DNA of 64,000 nt from Peptococcaceae bacterium BRH_c4a (GTDB lineage: Bacteria > Bacillota > Desulfotomaculia > Desulfotomaculales > Desulfocucumaceae), in the NCBI GenBank assembly GCA_000961585.1, contig LADN01000098.1, positions 37,732-101,731 on the forward strand. Reading direction: 5' to 3'. Below the pieces are notes generated by a model that saw only the letters and a program-made list of their open reading frames with translations, searched no databases and was not told the DNA's origin. The position numbers and the translations under genes were made by a program. Below, one piece after another: positions 26,595 through 36,534 of the stretch. Positions within the stretch are counted from its first letter, which is position 1; each line of letters begins with the position of its first letter.

Positions 26595-26676
26595 ATGTCT
26601 TAAAAACGGTAAAACAGGCAATACTAGTTATCGGACTGCCTAAAAAAATAAAAGAGGTGTAATCAGAGGGATTAAA

Positions 26677-27567
26677 ATGACAAAAATAAAAAAATTTCTG
26701 GCAGTACTCTTAACTGCCGTACTGCTTAGCGGAGCCATGGCGGCGACGGCTACGGCCACTCCGGACGAATGGATTTCAGATAACGGCCGGTACCTGTATC
26801 CCGCCGGGAAAAACATTGATACTGCTGTAAACAGAAATGTAAATGAGGGGTATGTGGTCCGAAAGGGCGATACTCTCCTGGGCATCGCCGGGAGGTTCGG
26901 GCTTTCAACCGCCGATCTGGCAACTGTAAACAACCTTCGGGATATAGAGCTGATCAGGGAAGGTCAGGTGATTATTGTCCCGGGCATCAGGAGCATTCAC
27001 ATGGTGGCTTCTGGGGATAGCCTTTCAGTTATTGCCCAAAAGTCGGGTATATCCGTTAAGGATATTACCTTGGCCAACGGGCTGAAAAATCAGGACTTAC
27101 TGCTGGTGGGACAGAAATTGCTGATACCCGGCGGTTCTGTTTCCGGGTCCGGGCTGCCCGGCGCCACGGTATCCCGGGGGCTGCCTGTGGGAGAACTGGA
27201 GTGGCCGGTGGTGGGTTGGGTCAGCTCACCTTTTGGCATGCGGGACGGCAAGCCCCACGAGGGTGTGGATATTGCCGCTGATCACGGTTCTCCCATCAGG
27301 GCCGCCATGTCAGGCCGGGTGATTTTTGCCGGCCCCAGGGGATCTTACGGGCTGGCGGTGATACTGGATCACGGGGATGGATTGAGTACTCTGTATGCCC
27401 ACTCTTCCAAGGTTTTAGTTTCCGAGGGTGAATGGGTAAATAAAGGACAGGTAATTGCTCTGGTGGGTAACACAGGGAGGTCCCTGGGACCGCACCTGCA
27501 CCTGGAAATGCTTGTGCGCGGCGTGCCCTATGATCCATTAATATGTTTAAACAGGGCAAGGGCTTAA
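26677..27567 (+). CDS. Exported LysM / M23 metallopeptidase
   Basis: A 296-residue protein. A signal peptide (basic MTKIKKF then a hydrophobic run to about 26) is followed by two LysM domains (about 51-95 and 99-145; YVVRKGDTL and HMVASGDSL) that bind peptidoglycan. A C-terminal M23 (LytM-type) domain with zinc ligands in HEGVDIA and HLHLE follows. Active-site residues look intact, so endopeptidase activity on cell-wall cross-bridges is likely. A terminator follows at 27602-27642. Confidence 0.93.
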   Translation: MTKIKKFLAVLLTAVLLSGAMAATATATPDEWISDNGRYLYPAGKNIDTAVNRNVNEGYVVRKGDTLLGIAGRFGLSTADLATVNNLRDIELIREGQVIIVPGIRSIHMVASGDSLSVIAQKSGISVKDITLANGLKNQDLLLVGQKLLIPGGSVSGSGLPGATVSRGLPVGELEWPVVGWVSSPFGMRDGKPHEGVDIAADHGSPIRAAMSGRVIFAGPRGSYGLAVILDHGDGLSTLYAHSSKVLVSEGEWVNKGQVIALVGNTGRSLGPHLHLEMLVRGVPYDPLICLNRARA

Positions 27568-27601
27568 TCAAAATATAAGGCAGTCACCTTAAGGTAACAA
27601 G

Positions 27602-27642
27602 AAAAACAAGCCCTTCCGCCAATCGGCGGAGGGTTTGTTTTT
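27602..27642 (+). terminator. Rho-independent terminator after the M23 gene
   Basis: A 19-bp near-perfect stem (AAAAACAAGCCCTTCCGCC with its complement) around AATC, ending GTTTTTC. It could act in both directions. Confidence 0.9.
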
Positions 27643-27724
27643 CTGTGTAAATAGTAATAAAATGAAGCCAGTGCTATTACGGCGGTTGACTATAATTTTT
27701 AAAAATTATCTGGGGGTAAGGCAA

Positions 27725-28972
27725 GTGCGTTTAATGTATGCTGATTCCGCAGGCAATTGCTATGATCATCCCACCATGAGGGCGGTGGGGAGAGCGGGGG
27801 AAAGTTTCTTTGAAATGTCCCGGGAGGATCTGATAGCTCTTCCGGCAGGATCTTCTCCGGTGCTTATTCCGGGGGGGCATCCCGTAGGAATCTCGGTCGG
27901 AGGCAGGTTTTCCCTGCTGGAAAAGGAATGCGGGGGTGAAGGCCCGGCTTATGCCGTGGGGGCGCTGCTTCCCCAGGGATATACAAGAACCCTTCTGCCG
28001 GCCTTTCGCCGCCCGAAGGCAGATCGGCCCCTTCCTCTTATGGGATATGCCGCAGTGGCCTGGAGAAGGGGAAAGGCTTATGTGGCGGCAGTGAGAACCG
28101 ACCGGCCCGGGCGTTGGGATCCGGATCGCTACAGCACTCTGGATTTGCCGGAACTGGTGGAAAAACTGCTTGAGGAATTTCCCGGTAACAGGATTGCCCG
28201 GCGGCTTGCCGGCTGTGCCCTTGATTACCGCTGCTTTACCGCCCAGAACATATTTTACCGCCGGTGGGAGGGCGGAATACCGGTTTCAAGACAATGCAAC
28301 GCCGGCTGCCTGGGGTGTATTTCACTGCAGCCTGCAGAGTGCTGCCCCTCACCCCAGTCCAGGATTGACTTTACCCCCTCGGTGCAGGAGGTGGCCCAAC
28401 TTGGAGGCAGGCACCTGGAGGCCTCCGGCTCCATATTAAGCTTTGGGCAGGGCTGTGAGGGTGAACCTGCCCTGGCCTCCGACCTCATCCGGGAAGCCCT
28501 TCTGATTATGAGACGGAAAACCCGGGGGGGGACCATCAATATGAACACCAACGCCGGCCACACACCGGCCATTGAGGCACTGTGCGGGGAAGGGCTGGAC
28601 TCCGTCAGAGTGAGTCTGATCAGCGCCCGGGATGAGGTTTATAATTTATATCACCGCCCTCGGGGGTATAATCTGGACAATGTGAAGGAATCTATAAAAA
28701 GCGCAGTTCGGCAGGGAGTTTTTGTTTCCCTCAATCTGCTGACATACCCGGGACTTACCGACCGGGAGGAGGAACTTCGCGCCCTTATACCGTTTATAAG
28801 GGAAACAGGGGTAAAAATGGTCCAGTTAAGAAACCTTAACATTGATCCTGACTACCTGTTTGAAAAACTTCCCCCGGCGGCAGGAGAAATTATGGGGGTG
28901 CCGTATCTGATCAGATCCCTGAAGGGGGTACCCGGGCTAGAGGTAGGTAATTTCAGCCGCCCGTTAAGATAA
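27725..28972 (+). CDS. Radical SAM protein of unknown specificity
   Basis: About 415 residues from GTG 27725 (behind GGGGTAAGG). The cluster motif is CNAGCLGC, a CxxxCxxC radical SAM signature located unusually far in (about residue 193), behind an N-terminal domain of about 190 residues with no family I recognise. After the motif, SFGQGCEGEP, INMNTNAG, DSVRVSLISA and FVSLNLLTYPG fit the TIM-barrel SAM domain. The role is unknown. It sits between the terminator and rpmE. An in-frame upstream extension to 27635 overlaps the terminator and is unlikely. Confidence 0.85.
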   Translation: MRLMYADSAGNCYDHPTMRAVGRAGESFFEMSREDLIALPAGSSPVLIPGGHPVGISVGGRFSLLEKECGGEGPAYAVGALLPQGYTRTLLPAFRRPKADRPLPLMGYAAVAWRRGKAYVAAVRTDRPGRWDPDRYSTLDLPELVEKLLEEFPGNRIARRLAGCALDYRCFTAQNIFYRRWEGGIPVSRQCNAGCLGCISLQPAECCPSPQSRIDFTPSVQEVAQLGGRHLEASGSILSFGQGCEGEPALASDLIREALLIMRRKTRGGTINMNTNAGHTPAIEALCGEGLDSVRVSLISARDEVYNLYHRPRGYNLDNVKESIKSAVRQGVFVSLNLLTYPGLTDREEELRALIPFIRETGVKMVQLRNLNIDPDYLFEKLPPAAGEIMGVPYLIRSLKGVPGLEVGNFSRPLR

Positions 28973-28985
28973 TATGGTAAAATTC

Positions 28986-29014
28986 TTGCGGGGAAAAAAG
29001 CTGTGTGGTATAAT
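28986..29014 (+). promoter_or_regulatory. Promoter for rpmE
   Basis: TTGCGG at 28986-28991 and perfect TATAAT at 29009-29014 with a 17-bp spacer. Confidence 0.7.
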
Positions 29015-29096
29015 CTTATGGTGTTATACACTGTGATAACTTCGACTTTATGTCGGGTTTTATAATTTTACTGTAAAAGGGGAAGAGGTGAACCCA

Positions 29097-29297
29097 TTGA
29101 AAGAAGGAATCCATCCCAAATATCAACCATCAAAGGTGACCTGTGTATGCGGAGCGTCCTTTGAAACCGGATCGACCCGCAAGGAATTGAAAGTAGAAAT
29201 TTGCTCCAACTGCCACCCGTTTTATACCGGATCCCAGAGGCAAGTGGAAGTGGGCGGGCGGGCCGACAAATTCCGCAAAAAATACGGCCTGAAATAG
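29097..29297 (+). CDS. rpmE: 50S ribosomal protein L31
   Basis: A 66-residue L31. TTG 29097 gives the standard N-terminus M-K-E-G-I-H-P, with AGGTG seven bases upstream; the GTG at 29088 overlaps that site. The zinc-binding cysteines (CVC near 16-18 and CSNC near 35-38) are present, so this is the zinc-containing C+ paralogue. A 13-bp hairpin follows directly. Confidence 0.96.
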   Translation: MKEGIHPKYQPSKVTCVCGASFETGSTRKELKVEICSNCHPFYTGSQRQVEVGGRADKFRKKYGLK

Positions 29298-29301
29298 TTT
29301 A

Positions 29302-29328
29302 GCTGGCAGAGCCCCGGGCTCTGCCAGC
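29302..29328 (+). terminator. Hairpin terminator after rpmE
   Basis: A perfect 13-bp stem, GCTGGCAGAGCCC with GGGCTCTGCCAGC; the following T-run is weak (AGTTTG). Confidence 0.65.
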
Positions 29329-29344
29329 AGTTTGTATGCCCGGT

Positions 29345-29385
29345 TTTTTATTCGGAATTCTGAATTCTGACTTCTGGATTCCGGC
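29345..29385 (+). repeat. Heptamer repeats upstream of the DUF1385 gene
   Basis: GGAATTCT/GAATTCT/GACTTCT/GGATTCC units of 7 bp. Confidence 0.7.
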
Positions 29386-29411
29386 GGAAGTAGAATACGG
29401 GAGAGGTATTT

Positions 29412-30293
29412 ATGGCTTTTAACTTTCAGTACGGAGGGCAGGCCGTCATAGAAGGCGTCATGATGAGGGGGCCTTCCGGCAGGGCTGTGGCCGTCCGGCT
29501 GCCCGGGGGGGGCATAGCTGTTGATGAAAAGCAGGTTGGTTCCATCACCAAAAGGTATCCCTTCCTAAAGTGGCCCTTGCTGCGAGGCGTGGTGGCGCTG
29601 TTGGAATCACTGTTAATCGGTATAGAGGCGCTTAATTATTCAGCCAGTAAGGCTCTGGGCGAGGAAGAGGAGCTCAGTAAAACCGAAATAGTCCTGACCA
29701 TCGGGTTTGCATTGGCCCTGGCCGTGGTTCTTTTTGTCATTGTGCCCACCGGGGCGGCCCACCTATTAAAGAATCTGTTTCAGAGCAGTCTGGCCCAGAA
29801 TCTGGTGGAGGGAGTATTAAGGCTGGTTGTTTTTCTGCTCTATGTAGTCCTTATCGGCCGGCTGGAGGATATAAAAAGGGTTTTCCAGTATCACGGGGCT
29901 GAGCACAAGGTGATTAACGCCTATGAGGCCGGCCATGAACTCACGGTGGAAAAGGTTCAGCGTTTCAGCACCTTTCACCCGCGGTGCGGCACCAGCTTTT
30001 TACTGATAGTGCTGGTATTAAGTATATTTCTTTTCGCCTCCCTGGGGCACCAGGTGCTGTGGTGGAGGATAACTTCCCGCATTCTGCTGCTGCCGGTGCT
30101 GGCCGGGATTTCGTATGAGGCCCTTAAACTTTCAGCAAGGTACGCAGAGAATTTTTTGTGCCGGCTGTTGATCACCCCTGGCAGATGGCTGCAGGCGCTA
30201 ACCACCGGTGAGCCTGACGACAGCCAGGTGGAGGTGGCCATTTCGGCCTTTGACGCAGTCTTGAAGGAGAGTGAAACCCAAGTTCAATGTTAG
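29412..30293 (+). CDS. DUF1385 (YqhQ-like) membrane protein
   Basis: A 293-residue protein starting [19 protein letters not shown], the family hallmark. Three or four hydrophobic helices lie at about 95-120, 140-160 and 200-245. The conserved [13 protein letters not shown] segment carries histidines that may bind metal. The family is widespread next to rpmE and prfA in Firmicutes and has no established biochemical role. It overlaps prfA by seven bases. Confidence 0.88.
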   Translation: MAFNFQYGGQAVIEGVMMRGPSGRAVAVRLPGGGIAVDEKQVGSITKRYPFLKWPLLRGVVALLESLLIGIEALNYSASKALGEEEELSKTEIVLTIGFALALAVVLFVIVPTGAAHLLKNLFQSSLAQNLVEGVLRLVVFLLYVVLIGRLEDIKRVFQYHGAEHKVINAYEAGHELTVEKVQRFSTFHPRCGTSFLLIVLVLSIFLFASLGHQVLWWRITSRILLLPVLAGISYEALKLSARYAENFLCRLLITPGRWLQALTTGEPDDSQVEVAISAFDAVLKESETQVQC

Positions 30294-31354
30294 ATAAACT
30301 GGCCAGCCTTGAAAATAAGTACGATGAACTGGAAAATAAAATCAGTGACCCGGAGGTCATCGCTGATAACAGCCGCTGGCAGCAGATGGTAAAGGCTCAT
30401 TCGGAGATGGGCGAGGTGGTGGGCGTATACCGCAGCTACAAGAAGGCCCTCGGCGGAATCAGTGAAGCCCGGGAAATGCTGGACGGTAAAATTGAAGCCG
30501 ACTTCCGGGAAATGGTGGAGGCAGAACTTAAGGAACTGGAGGCAACGAAGGAAGCCCTGGAAAAAAGACTTAAAGTTCTGCTTCTTCCCAGGGATCCCAA
30601 CGACGAAAAGAACGTTCTGGTGGAGGTAAGGGCTGGCACCGGAGGTGGAGAGGCCGCTCTTTTTGCGGCCGACCTTTTTAAAATGTACACCCGCTTTGCC
30701 GAGCGTCAGGGCTGGAAGACCGAGATAATGAACACCAACTTCACAGACCTGGGAGGGTTCAAGGAAGTTGTTTTTTTGATTGAGGGTAAAGGGGCATTCA
30801 GCAGATTAAAGTTTGAAAGCGGAGTGCACCGGGTACAGAGGATTCCCAGCACGGAATCCGGGGGGCGCATCCATACCTCGGCGTCAACGGTGGCCGTTCT
30901 TCCCGAGGCCGAAGATGTTGATGTGGATATAAACCCCAATGACATCAGAACCGATTTGTTCTGCTCCACCGGCCCCGGTGGCCAATCGGTTAACACAACC
31001 CAGTCCGCTGTCCGGCTGACCCACATTCCCACCGGAATAGTGGTTTCCTGCCAGGACGAAAAGAGTCAGCACAAGAACAAAGACAAGGCCATGAGGGTGC
31101 TGCGGGCCAGGATATTGGACAGGGCGCAGCAGGATCAGAAGGATAAAATAGCCAGCAGCCGTAAGTCTCAGGTGGGCAGCGGCGACCGAAGCGAAAGGAT
31201 CAGGACCTATAATTTCCCCCAGAACAGGGTCACCGATCACCGCATCGGGCTCACCACCCACCGCCTGCAGGAAATACTGCTGGGGGATTTGGATGAAATA
31301 ATTGAAGCCCTGGTGACCACCGACCAGGCGGAAAAACTCCGGCAGGTGGATTAA
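30287..31354 (+). CDS. prfA: Peptide chain release factor 1
   Basis: A 355-residue class I release factor with the GGQ motif in [10 protein letters not shown] (near 230) that triggers hydrolysis of peptidyl-tRNA, and the expected basic C-terminal region ([11 protein letters not shown]). It is followed after three bases by prmC, the enzyme that methylates the GGQ glutamine. The order rpmE-DUF1385-prfA-prmC is standard in Firmicutes. Confidence 0.97.
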   Translation: MLDKLASLENKYDELENKISDPEVIADNSRWQQMVKAHSEMGEVVGVYRSYKKALGGISEAREMLDGKIEADFREMVEAELKELEATKEALEKRLKVLLLPRDPNDEKNVLVEVRAGTGGGEAALFAADLFKMYTRFAERQGWKTEIMNTNFTDLGGFKEVVFLIEGKGAFSRLKFESGVHRVQRIPSTESGGRIHTSASTVAVLPEAEDVDVDINPNDIRTDLFCSTGPGGQSVNTTQSAVRLTHIPTGIVVSCQDEKSQHKNKDKAMRVLRARILDRAQQDQKDKIASSRKSQVGSGDRSERIRTYNFPQNRVTDHRIGLTTHRLQEILLGDLDEIIEALVTTDQAEKLRQVD

Positions 31355-31357
31355 ACC

Positions 31358-32230
31358 ATGAATATTAGCCAGTGGCTGACCGAGGCGGGCAAATATCTGG
31401 CCGAAAGGCGCCCGGGGGCAGGCCGGACTGATGCTGAGGCAATCCTGGAGCATTTAACCGGAAAGAACCGCACATCTCTATACAGGGATGGTGAGGATGA
31501 AATGCCCCCGGGATTGGAGAAACCGGCCCTGGATCTTGTTGAAAGAAGGGCCGGGGGCGAGCCTCTGGCCTATATTACCGGACACAAGGAATTCATGGGG
31601 CTGGATTTTTATGTCAGCCAGGCCGTGCTTATTCCCCGGCCGGAGACAGAATTACTGGTGGAAAAGGCCGCAGACATTCTAAAGAATTTTTACCCCACCA
31701 CAGCTAACCGGCCGGTGGTGGCCGATATAGGCGCCGGATCAGGGGCCATAGCCGTTACCCTGGCAGTTTTGCTGAATCTGCCAATGGTATACGCCACCGA
31801 CATATCCCCGGAGGCCCTTAATGTGGCCAGAAGGAATGCTGCTGGGAACGGAGTGGGTGAAAGGATTGATTTCAGGCAGGGAGATCTGCTCAGCCCTCTT
31901 ACAGAAATACCCGGCTTCAGGGCCGACCTGCTGACGGCCAACCTGCCCTACGTTCCATCCCGGGAAATACCCCTTTTAATGACCGATGTCCGGGATCATG
32001 AGCCCCATCTGGCCCTGAATGGCGGGGAGGATGGGCTGGACCTATACCGCCGTCTGATTCCGGTGGCATTCCACACCCTCCATAAAGGGGGCTATCTGCT
32101 AATGGAAATTGGCCCGGGGCAGGAGGCAGCCTTAAGAGGCATGCTGAGGGCGGGGTGGAGAGTGGAAATACTGCGGGATCTGGCTGGCAGGGAGAGGGTT
32201 GTATCGGCTCAAAGGGCGGGTATTTTATAA
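31358..32230 (+). CDS. prmC: Release factor glutamine methyltransferase
   Basis: A 290-residue SAM-dependent methyltransferase with an N-terminal helical domain (to about 80) and a Rossmann domain (VADIGAGSGAIA near 123). The catalytic tetrapeptide, normally NPPY, reads NLPY (in TANLPYVPS). The position directly after prfA supports methylation of the GGQ glutamine. The NLPY variant occurs in some PrmC/HemK proteins, so activity is still likely. Confidence 0.94.
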   Translation: MNISQWLTEAGKYLAERRPGAGRTDAEAILEHLTGKNRTSLYRDGEDEMPPGLEKPALDLVERRAGGEPLAYITGHKEFMGLDFYVSQAVLIPRPETELLVEKAADILKNFYPTTANRPVVADIGAGSGAIAVTLAVLLNLPMVYATDISPEALNVARRNAAGNGVGERIDFRQGDLLSPLTEIPGFRADLLTANLPYVPSREIPLLMTDVRDHEPHLALNGGEDGLDLYRRLIPVAFHTLHKGGYLLMEIGPGQEAALRGMLRAGWRVEILRDLAGRERVVSAQRAGIL

Positions 32231-32278
32231 ACACGGTATTTGTGATATACTACTTTTACCATAATCAGGAGGAACACA

Positions 32279-33346
32279 ATGGTGCCGGAGGGTAAGGAGA
32301 CATTTTTCTGGCAGGTGGATAAAAACTGCCCGGACCCGGAAATAATCCGGCAGGCCGGGCTTATTTTACGCCGGGGGGGGCTGGTGGCCTTTCCCACTGA
32401 AACGGTTTACGGCCTGGGCGCCAACGCCCTGGACGGGCGGGCGGTGAAGAGTATATTTACTGCCAAGGGAAGGCCCCGGGACAATCCTTTGATAGTGCAT
32501 GTGGCGTCCATTGAAGATGTATACAGCTACGCCGGTTTCGTCCCGCAAAAGGCCGGGAGACTAATGGAAAAATTTTGGCCCGGCCCGCTGACCCTGATAC
32601 TTTCAGATGGCGGAAAGATTTCAGAGCCGGTTTCAGCCGGCCTTCCCAGCCTGGCTTTGCGCATGCCGGATCACCCGGTGGCCCTGGATCTGATAAAAGA
32701 GGCGGGAGTCCCGGTGGCGGCGCCCAGCGCAAACATTTCCGGGAGACCCAGTCCCACCACCGCCAATCATGTGCGTATGGATCTTCAGGGGCGGATAGAT
32801 GGTATACTGGACGGCGGACCCTCCGGATGGGGGGTTGAGTCCACAGTTTTGGACCTCACGGGAGAAATTCCAGTAATTCTTCGCCCGGGAGGTATCACCC
32901 CGGAAGATATAATTGCAGTGGTGGGTCCGGTGGAAATGGACATATCACTGAAAAAAAACGGATGCGCCCCCGGCAGGCCCAGATCTCCCGGAATGAAATA
33001 CCGGCATTACGCACCCTCCGCCCCTCTGGTTCTGGTGGAGGGTGATTCCCTTGAAGTTGTTCGGGAAATTAAAAGGCTGGCCCGGGAGTATCTGGATCAG
33101 GGGAAAATAGTGGGGGTTTTGTGCCGCAGCGGCAACCAGGGCCAGTATTCAGGTGTGCTGGCCATTGCCGCTGGAACTGTCTCCGACCAGGCCTCGGTGG
33201 CTGCCCAATTGTTTGATGCCCTGCGCCGTTTTGAAAACACCGGGGTTGAAATAATACTGGCCGAGGGAGTAGATGACCGGGGACTGGGTCTGGCTGTGGC
33301 CAACCGGCTAAGAAGAGCCGCCGGAGGAAATATTATTAGAGTGTAG
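32279..33346 (+). CDS. L-threonylcarbamoyladenylate synthase (Sua5/YwlC type)
   Basis: A 355-residue protein: YrdC-type domain (about 15-205; FPTETVYGLGAN and a KGRP segment are visible), then a linker and the Sua5 C-terminal domain (from about 240; SPGMKYRHYAP). It makes threonylcarbamoyl-AMP for the t6A37 modification of tRNAs that read ANN codons. The start ATG follows AGGAGG. It belongs to the prfA-prmC-ywlC block. Confidence 0.95.
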   Translation: MVPEGKETFFWQVDKNCPDPEIIRQAGLILRRGGLVAFPTETVYGLGANALDGRAVKSIFTAKGRPRDNPLIVHVASIEDVYSYAGFVPQKAGRLMEKFWPGPLTLILSDGGKISEPVSAGLPSLALRMPDHPVALDLIKEAGVPVAAPSANISGRPSPTTANHVRMDLQGRIDGILDGGPSGWGVESTVLDLTGEIPVILRPGGITPEDIIAVVGPVEMDISLKKNGCAPGRPRSPGMKYRHYAPSAPLVLVEGDSLEVVREIKRLAREYLDQGKIVGVLCRSGNQGQYSGVLAIAAGTVSDQASVAAQLFDALRRFENTGVEIILAEGVDDRGLGLAVANRLRRAAGGNIIRV

Positions 33347-33372
33347 AATCCTGAATCCTGAATTCTGGATAT
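33340..33372 (+). repeat. Heptamer repeats after ywlC
   Basis: AATCCTG/AATCCTG/AATTCTG/GAT units, 7-bp period. Confidence 0.65.
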
Positions 33373-33385
33373 TTACGGGGGAAGC

Positions 33386-33940
33386 ATGTCTTTTTTAACT
33401 ATACTTTTACTGGCTGTGGCCCTGGGCGCAGACGCTTTTTCCATGTGCCTGGGGGTTGGAATGGCAGGGGTAAGGCGTCTTCAGGTAATATTAATAAGTG
33501 TCACCGTTCTTTTGTTCCACATTATGATGCCTCTGGCAGGGTGGCATATCGGGAACCGGGTCGGAAGCCTGGTCGGCAATGCCGCAGCCATAGCCGGAGC
33601 GCTGGCGCTTATTTACCTGGGAGCCAGGATGTTATGGGATGTGTACCGGCGAGACCGGGAAGATCCCATAGTGGCCGTTGTCAATACCTGGGGGCTTTTG
33701 GTGCTGGCGGCCAGCGTCAGCATGGATGCGCTTAGTGTGGGCTTTACCCTGGGAACCTATAATGTCAACCTGTTCCTGGTCGTCCTTACCTTTGGAATAG
33801 TGGCCGGACTGATGACTTTTGCCGGTCTTATGCTGGGGCGTTTGCTGGGGAACCTGGCGGGAGAAAGGGCGCAGCTTCTTGGTGGGGTAATTCTTCTGGG
33901 AATTGGGATAAAATTAATTGTTCCGTACAGTACTTGGTAA
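33386..33940 (+). CDS. Manganese efflux pump MntP-like protein
   Basis: A 184-residue membrane protein with six hydrophobic helices in two repeats. Each repeat carries the acidic motif of the family: GADAFSMCLGVGM near the N-terminus and SMDALSVGFTLG near 112. The MntP/YtaF (DUF204) family exports Mn2+. It commonly occurs between ywlC and ywlE, as here. Confidence 0.87.
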   Translation: MSFLTILLLAVALGADAFSMCLGVGMAGVRRLQVILISVTVLLFHIMMPLAGWHIGNRVGSLVGNAAAIAGALALIYLGARMLWDVYRRDREDPIVAVVNTWGLLVLAASVSMDALSVGFTLGTYNVNLFLVVLTFGIVAGLMTFAGLMLGRLLGNLAGERAQLLGGVILLGIGIKLIVPYSTW

Positions 33941-33957
33941 AGGGGGGCCTTTATCGT

Positions 33958-34422
33958 ATGAAGCTGTTATTTGTATGTACCGGGAACACATGCCGCAGCG
34001 GTATGGCCCGGGCTATGGCCTCAAGAGAGCTGGAAAAGGACGGTGTTGCCGGAGTGGAAGTTTTATCGGCCGGCACCTGCGCCATTTCGGGCCAGCCGGC
34101 ATCCCCGAATGCATTGGCCGTAATGCAGGAAATGGGTATAGATCTGAAAGACCACCGTTCCGCCATTATTGATAAAAGGATGGTGGAAGAGGCCGACCTT
34201 ATTCTTGCCATGACAGCCGGGCACCGGCAGGCGGTTTATGAGCTTTGCCCGGAAGTTGGCCCAAAATTACACACCCTGGCCGGATATGCCCTGATGACGG
34301 GCGATGTTCACGATCCGTACGGAGGGGATTTAGAGACATACAGGAGGGTGGCCGACCAACTGGAGGGTATGATTCGATCCGCAGTGGACAGGCTGGTAAA
34401 GGAGATAAGGGCTGGGCTGTAG
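33958..34422 (+). CDS. Low-molecular-weight protein-tyrosine/arginine phosphatase (YwlE-like)
   Basis: A 154-residue enzyme with the CX5R active site (CTGNTCRSGMA, from residue 7) and the general-acid DPYGG near the C-terminus. A Thr inside the loop (CTGNTCR) is the feature associated with protein-arginine phosphatase YwlE rather than tyrosine-specific enzymes. It starts at ATG 33958; an in-frame GTG at 33934 overlaps the previous gene. Confidence 0.9.
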   Translation: MKLLFVCTGNTCRSGMARAMASRELEKDGVAGVEVLSAGTCAISGQPASPNALAVMQEMGIDLKDHRSAIIDKRMVEEADLILAMTAGHRQAVYELCPEVGPKLHTLAGYALMTGDVHDPYGGDLETYRRVADQLEGMIRSAVDRLVKEIRAGL

Positions 34423-34448
34423 GAGACTCCTGACTCCTGAATTCTTTT
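34418..34448 (+). repeat. Heptamer repeats after ywlE
   Basis: GAGACTCCT/GACTCCT/GAATTCT units. Confidence 0.6.
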
Positions 34449-34583
34449 CTTTATATTCAGGCCCGTTATTTTTTTGGAGGGATAATGGGGTATATTGTAG
34501 AATAATACCAATTAGCAAATTGCCGTCCACAATCGGGCAGGATGCCTTGTGCATAGAATAAAACATGAAGGGAAGATTGCGTT

Positions 34584-35039
34584 TTGCGGGTGGCTGTGGC
34601 GAGCGATCACGGTGGATTTGGGCTAAAGGCCGAGATAATAAATTTTTTGCGGGCAAGGGACATTGAATACAAGGATTTTGGGACCCATTCGGAAGAATCG
34701 GTGGATTATCCTGACTATGCCCTGGCGGTGGCGGAATCAGTGGCGGCAGGGCAGTTTGACCTGGGGATAGTTTGTTGCGGCACCGGAATAGGTGTTTCCA
34801 TGTCGGCCAACAAGGTTCCCGGAGTCAGGGCGGCTTTGTGCCACGACACCTTTTCAGCCAGAATGGCCAGAAAGCATAACAATGCCAATGTTCTGACCCT
34901 GGGGCAGCGGGTGGTTGGGGCAGGATTGGCCCTGGATATAGTCAATGCCTTTTTGGAGGCTGGATTTGATGACGGGGGCAGACATTCCCGCAGAGTTGCC
35001 AAAATGTGCGGGATAGAAGAAAAGTATTGCAGCAAGTAA
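34584..35039 (+). CDS. rpiB: Ribose-5-phosphate isomerase B
   Basis: A 151-residue sugar isomerase starting at TTG with AAGGGAAG upstream, giving the standard opening RVAVASDHGG. The catalytic Cys is in VCCGTGIGVSMSANK, and HNNANVLTLG is conserved. It interconverts ribose-5-phosphate and ribulose-5-phosphate. Its place before glyA is the usual Firmicutes order. Confidence 0.96.
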   Translation: MRVAVASDHGGFGLKAEIINFLRARDIEYKDFGTHSEESVDYPDYALAVAESVAAGQFDLGIVCCGTGIGVSMSANKVPGVRAALCHDTFSARMARKHNNANVLTLGQRVVGAGLALDIVNAFLEAGFDDGGRHSRRVAKMCGIEEKYCSK

Positions 35040-35104
35040 ATAGGTTTAGCACCGGCTTATGGGAAGCTGATATATATAGATAGAAACGCTGGGGAGGAGA
35101 ACTG

Positions 35105-36346
35105 ATGTATTTTAAGAACACCCTGTCCCAAACCGACCCGGAAATATACAGGGTCATTAACCTGGAACTGGACCGGCAGCGCCATACCCTGGAGCTGATT
35201 GCCTCGGAGAATGTAGTCAGCGCCGCGGTTTTGGAGGCCCAGGGATCAGTGCTTACAAACAAATACGCCGAGGGCTATCCGGGCCGCAGATATTATGGCG
35301 GCTGTCAGTTTGTGGATATGGCCGAGGAAGTTGCCATCCGGCGGGCCAGGGATTTATTCGGTGCAGAATACGCCAACGTCCAGCCTCATTCCGGGGCACA
35401 GGCCAATCTCTCGGCATACTTTGCCCTGCTGAAGCCCGGCGATACTATACTGGGAATGAATCTGGCCCACGGTGGGCACCTGACCCATGGCAGCCCCCTG
35501 AACATATCGGGAAAATATTTTAATATAGCATTTTACGGTGTTGAGCCCGAAACAGGACTTATCGACTATGAAAAGGTTTTCGAAGCCGCCTGTCAAAGCA
35601 AGCCCAAGGTGATAGTGGGAGGGGCCAGCGCCTACCCCAGGGTTATAGATTTTTATAAGCTGAGGGAGATCGCCGATGAAGTAGGGGCCTACCTCATGGC
35701 GGATATGGCCCATATTGCCGGCCTGGTGGCAGCGGGCCTGCACATCAGCCCAATTCCCCATGCGGACATTGTTACCACCACCACCCATAAAACCCTGCGG
35801 GGTCCCCGGGGCGGAATGATACTGAGCCGGGAAAAATACAGCCAGACCCTGGACAAGGCGGTCTTTCCCGGTATCCAGGGAGGCCCCCTGATGCATGTTA
35901 TAGCAGCCAAGGCGGTGGCCTTCGGGGAGGCGCTTAAACCTGAATTTCAGGAATATCAGAAAAGAATTGTGGCCAACGCCAGTGCCCTGGCAGAGGCACT
36001 GACGGTTTACGGATTTAACCTGGTTACCGGCGGCACCGACAACCACCTTATGTTGGTTGACCTGCGAAACAAGGATATTACCGGTAAAAAAGCCGAAAAA
36101 ATACTGGATAGCGTCGGGGTTACCGTCAATAAAAACGCCATACCCTATGACCCCCAACCGCCCGCGGTATCCAGCGGCATCCGGGTCGGCACCCCGGCAG
36201 TGACCACCCGGGGGCTGAACGAGGACGACATGAAAATGGTGGCCGGAATAATTCACCAGGCCCTTAGTTTTGGAGGCGACCAGACCCATCTTGACAGAGC
36301 CCGGTCCATGTCCGCGGAATTATGTGAAAAATACCCAATCTACTAA
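35105..36346 (+). CDS. glyA: Serine hydroxymethyltransferase
   Basis: A 413-residue PLP enzyme with the PLP lysine in [14 protein letters not shown] and conserved [22 protein letters not shown] and SGAQAN segments. It converts serine and tetrahydrofolate to glycine and methylene-THF. A GGGGAGGAG site precedes the ATG. No upp gene follows, unlike many relatives. Confidence 0.97.
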   Translation: MYFKNTLSQTDPEIYRVINLELDRQRHTLELIASENVVSAAVLEAQGSVLTNKYAEGYPGRRYYGGCQFVDMAEEVAIRRARDLFGAEYANVQPHSGAQANLSAYFALLKPGDTILGMNLAHGGHLTHGSPLNISGKYFNIAFYGVEPETGLIDYEKVFEAACQSKPKVIVGGASAYPRVIDFYKLREIADEVGAYLMADMAHIAGLVAAGLHISPIPHADIVTTTTHKTLRGPRGGMILSREKYSQTLDKAVFPGIQGGPLMHVIAAKAVAFGEALKPEFQEYQKRIVANASALAEALTVYGFNLVTGGTDNHLMLVDLRNKDITGKKAEKILDSVGVTVNKNAIPYDPQPPAVSSGIRVGTPAVTTRGLNEDDMKMVAGIIHQALSFGGDQTHLDRARSMSAELCEKYPIY

Positions 36347-36353
36347 TGCGGAG

Positions 36354-36520
36354 AATACAGGAGTCAGAATTCAGAATACAGAATAAAAAATTGATGTCAG
36401 CCTCCGCAGTTAACCGGTGGAACAGGCCGGAACTATTATTTGTATAGTTTTACAGTCGATCTCTAGGTAGCTTAACTGCTTACTTAATCATATTCTGGAT
36501 TCTGAATTCTGAATTCCCAG
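36354..36520 (+). repeat. Heptamer repeats in the glyA-comEB gap
   Basis: AGGAGTC/AGAATTC/AGAATAC/AGAAT units at 36358-36388 and GGATTCT/GAATTCT/GAATTCC units at 36494-36517, in opposite orientation, so the transcript between them could fold back. Confidence 0.7.
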
Positions 36521-36534
36521 GAGAAGGATGACCT

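Noticed and set aside
35354..36289. 311-codon minus-strand frame opposite glyA
   Set aside because: Shadow of the serine hydroxymethyltransferase gene.
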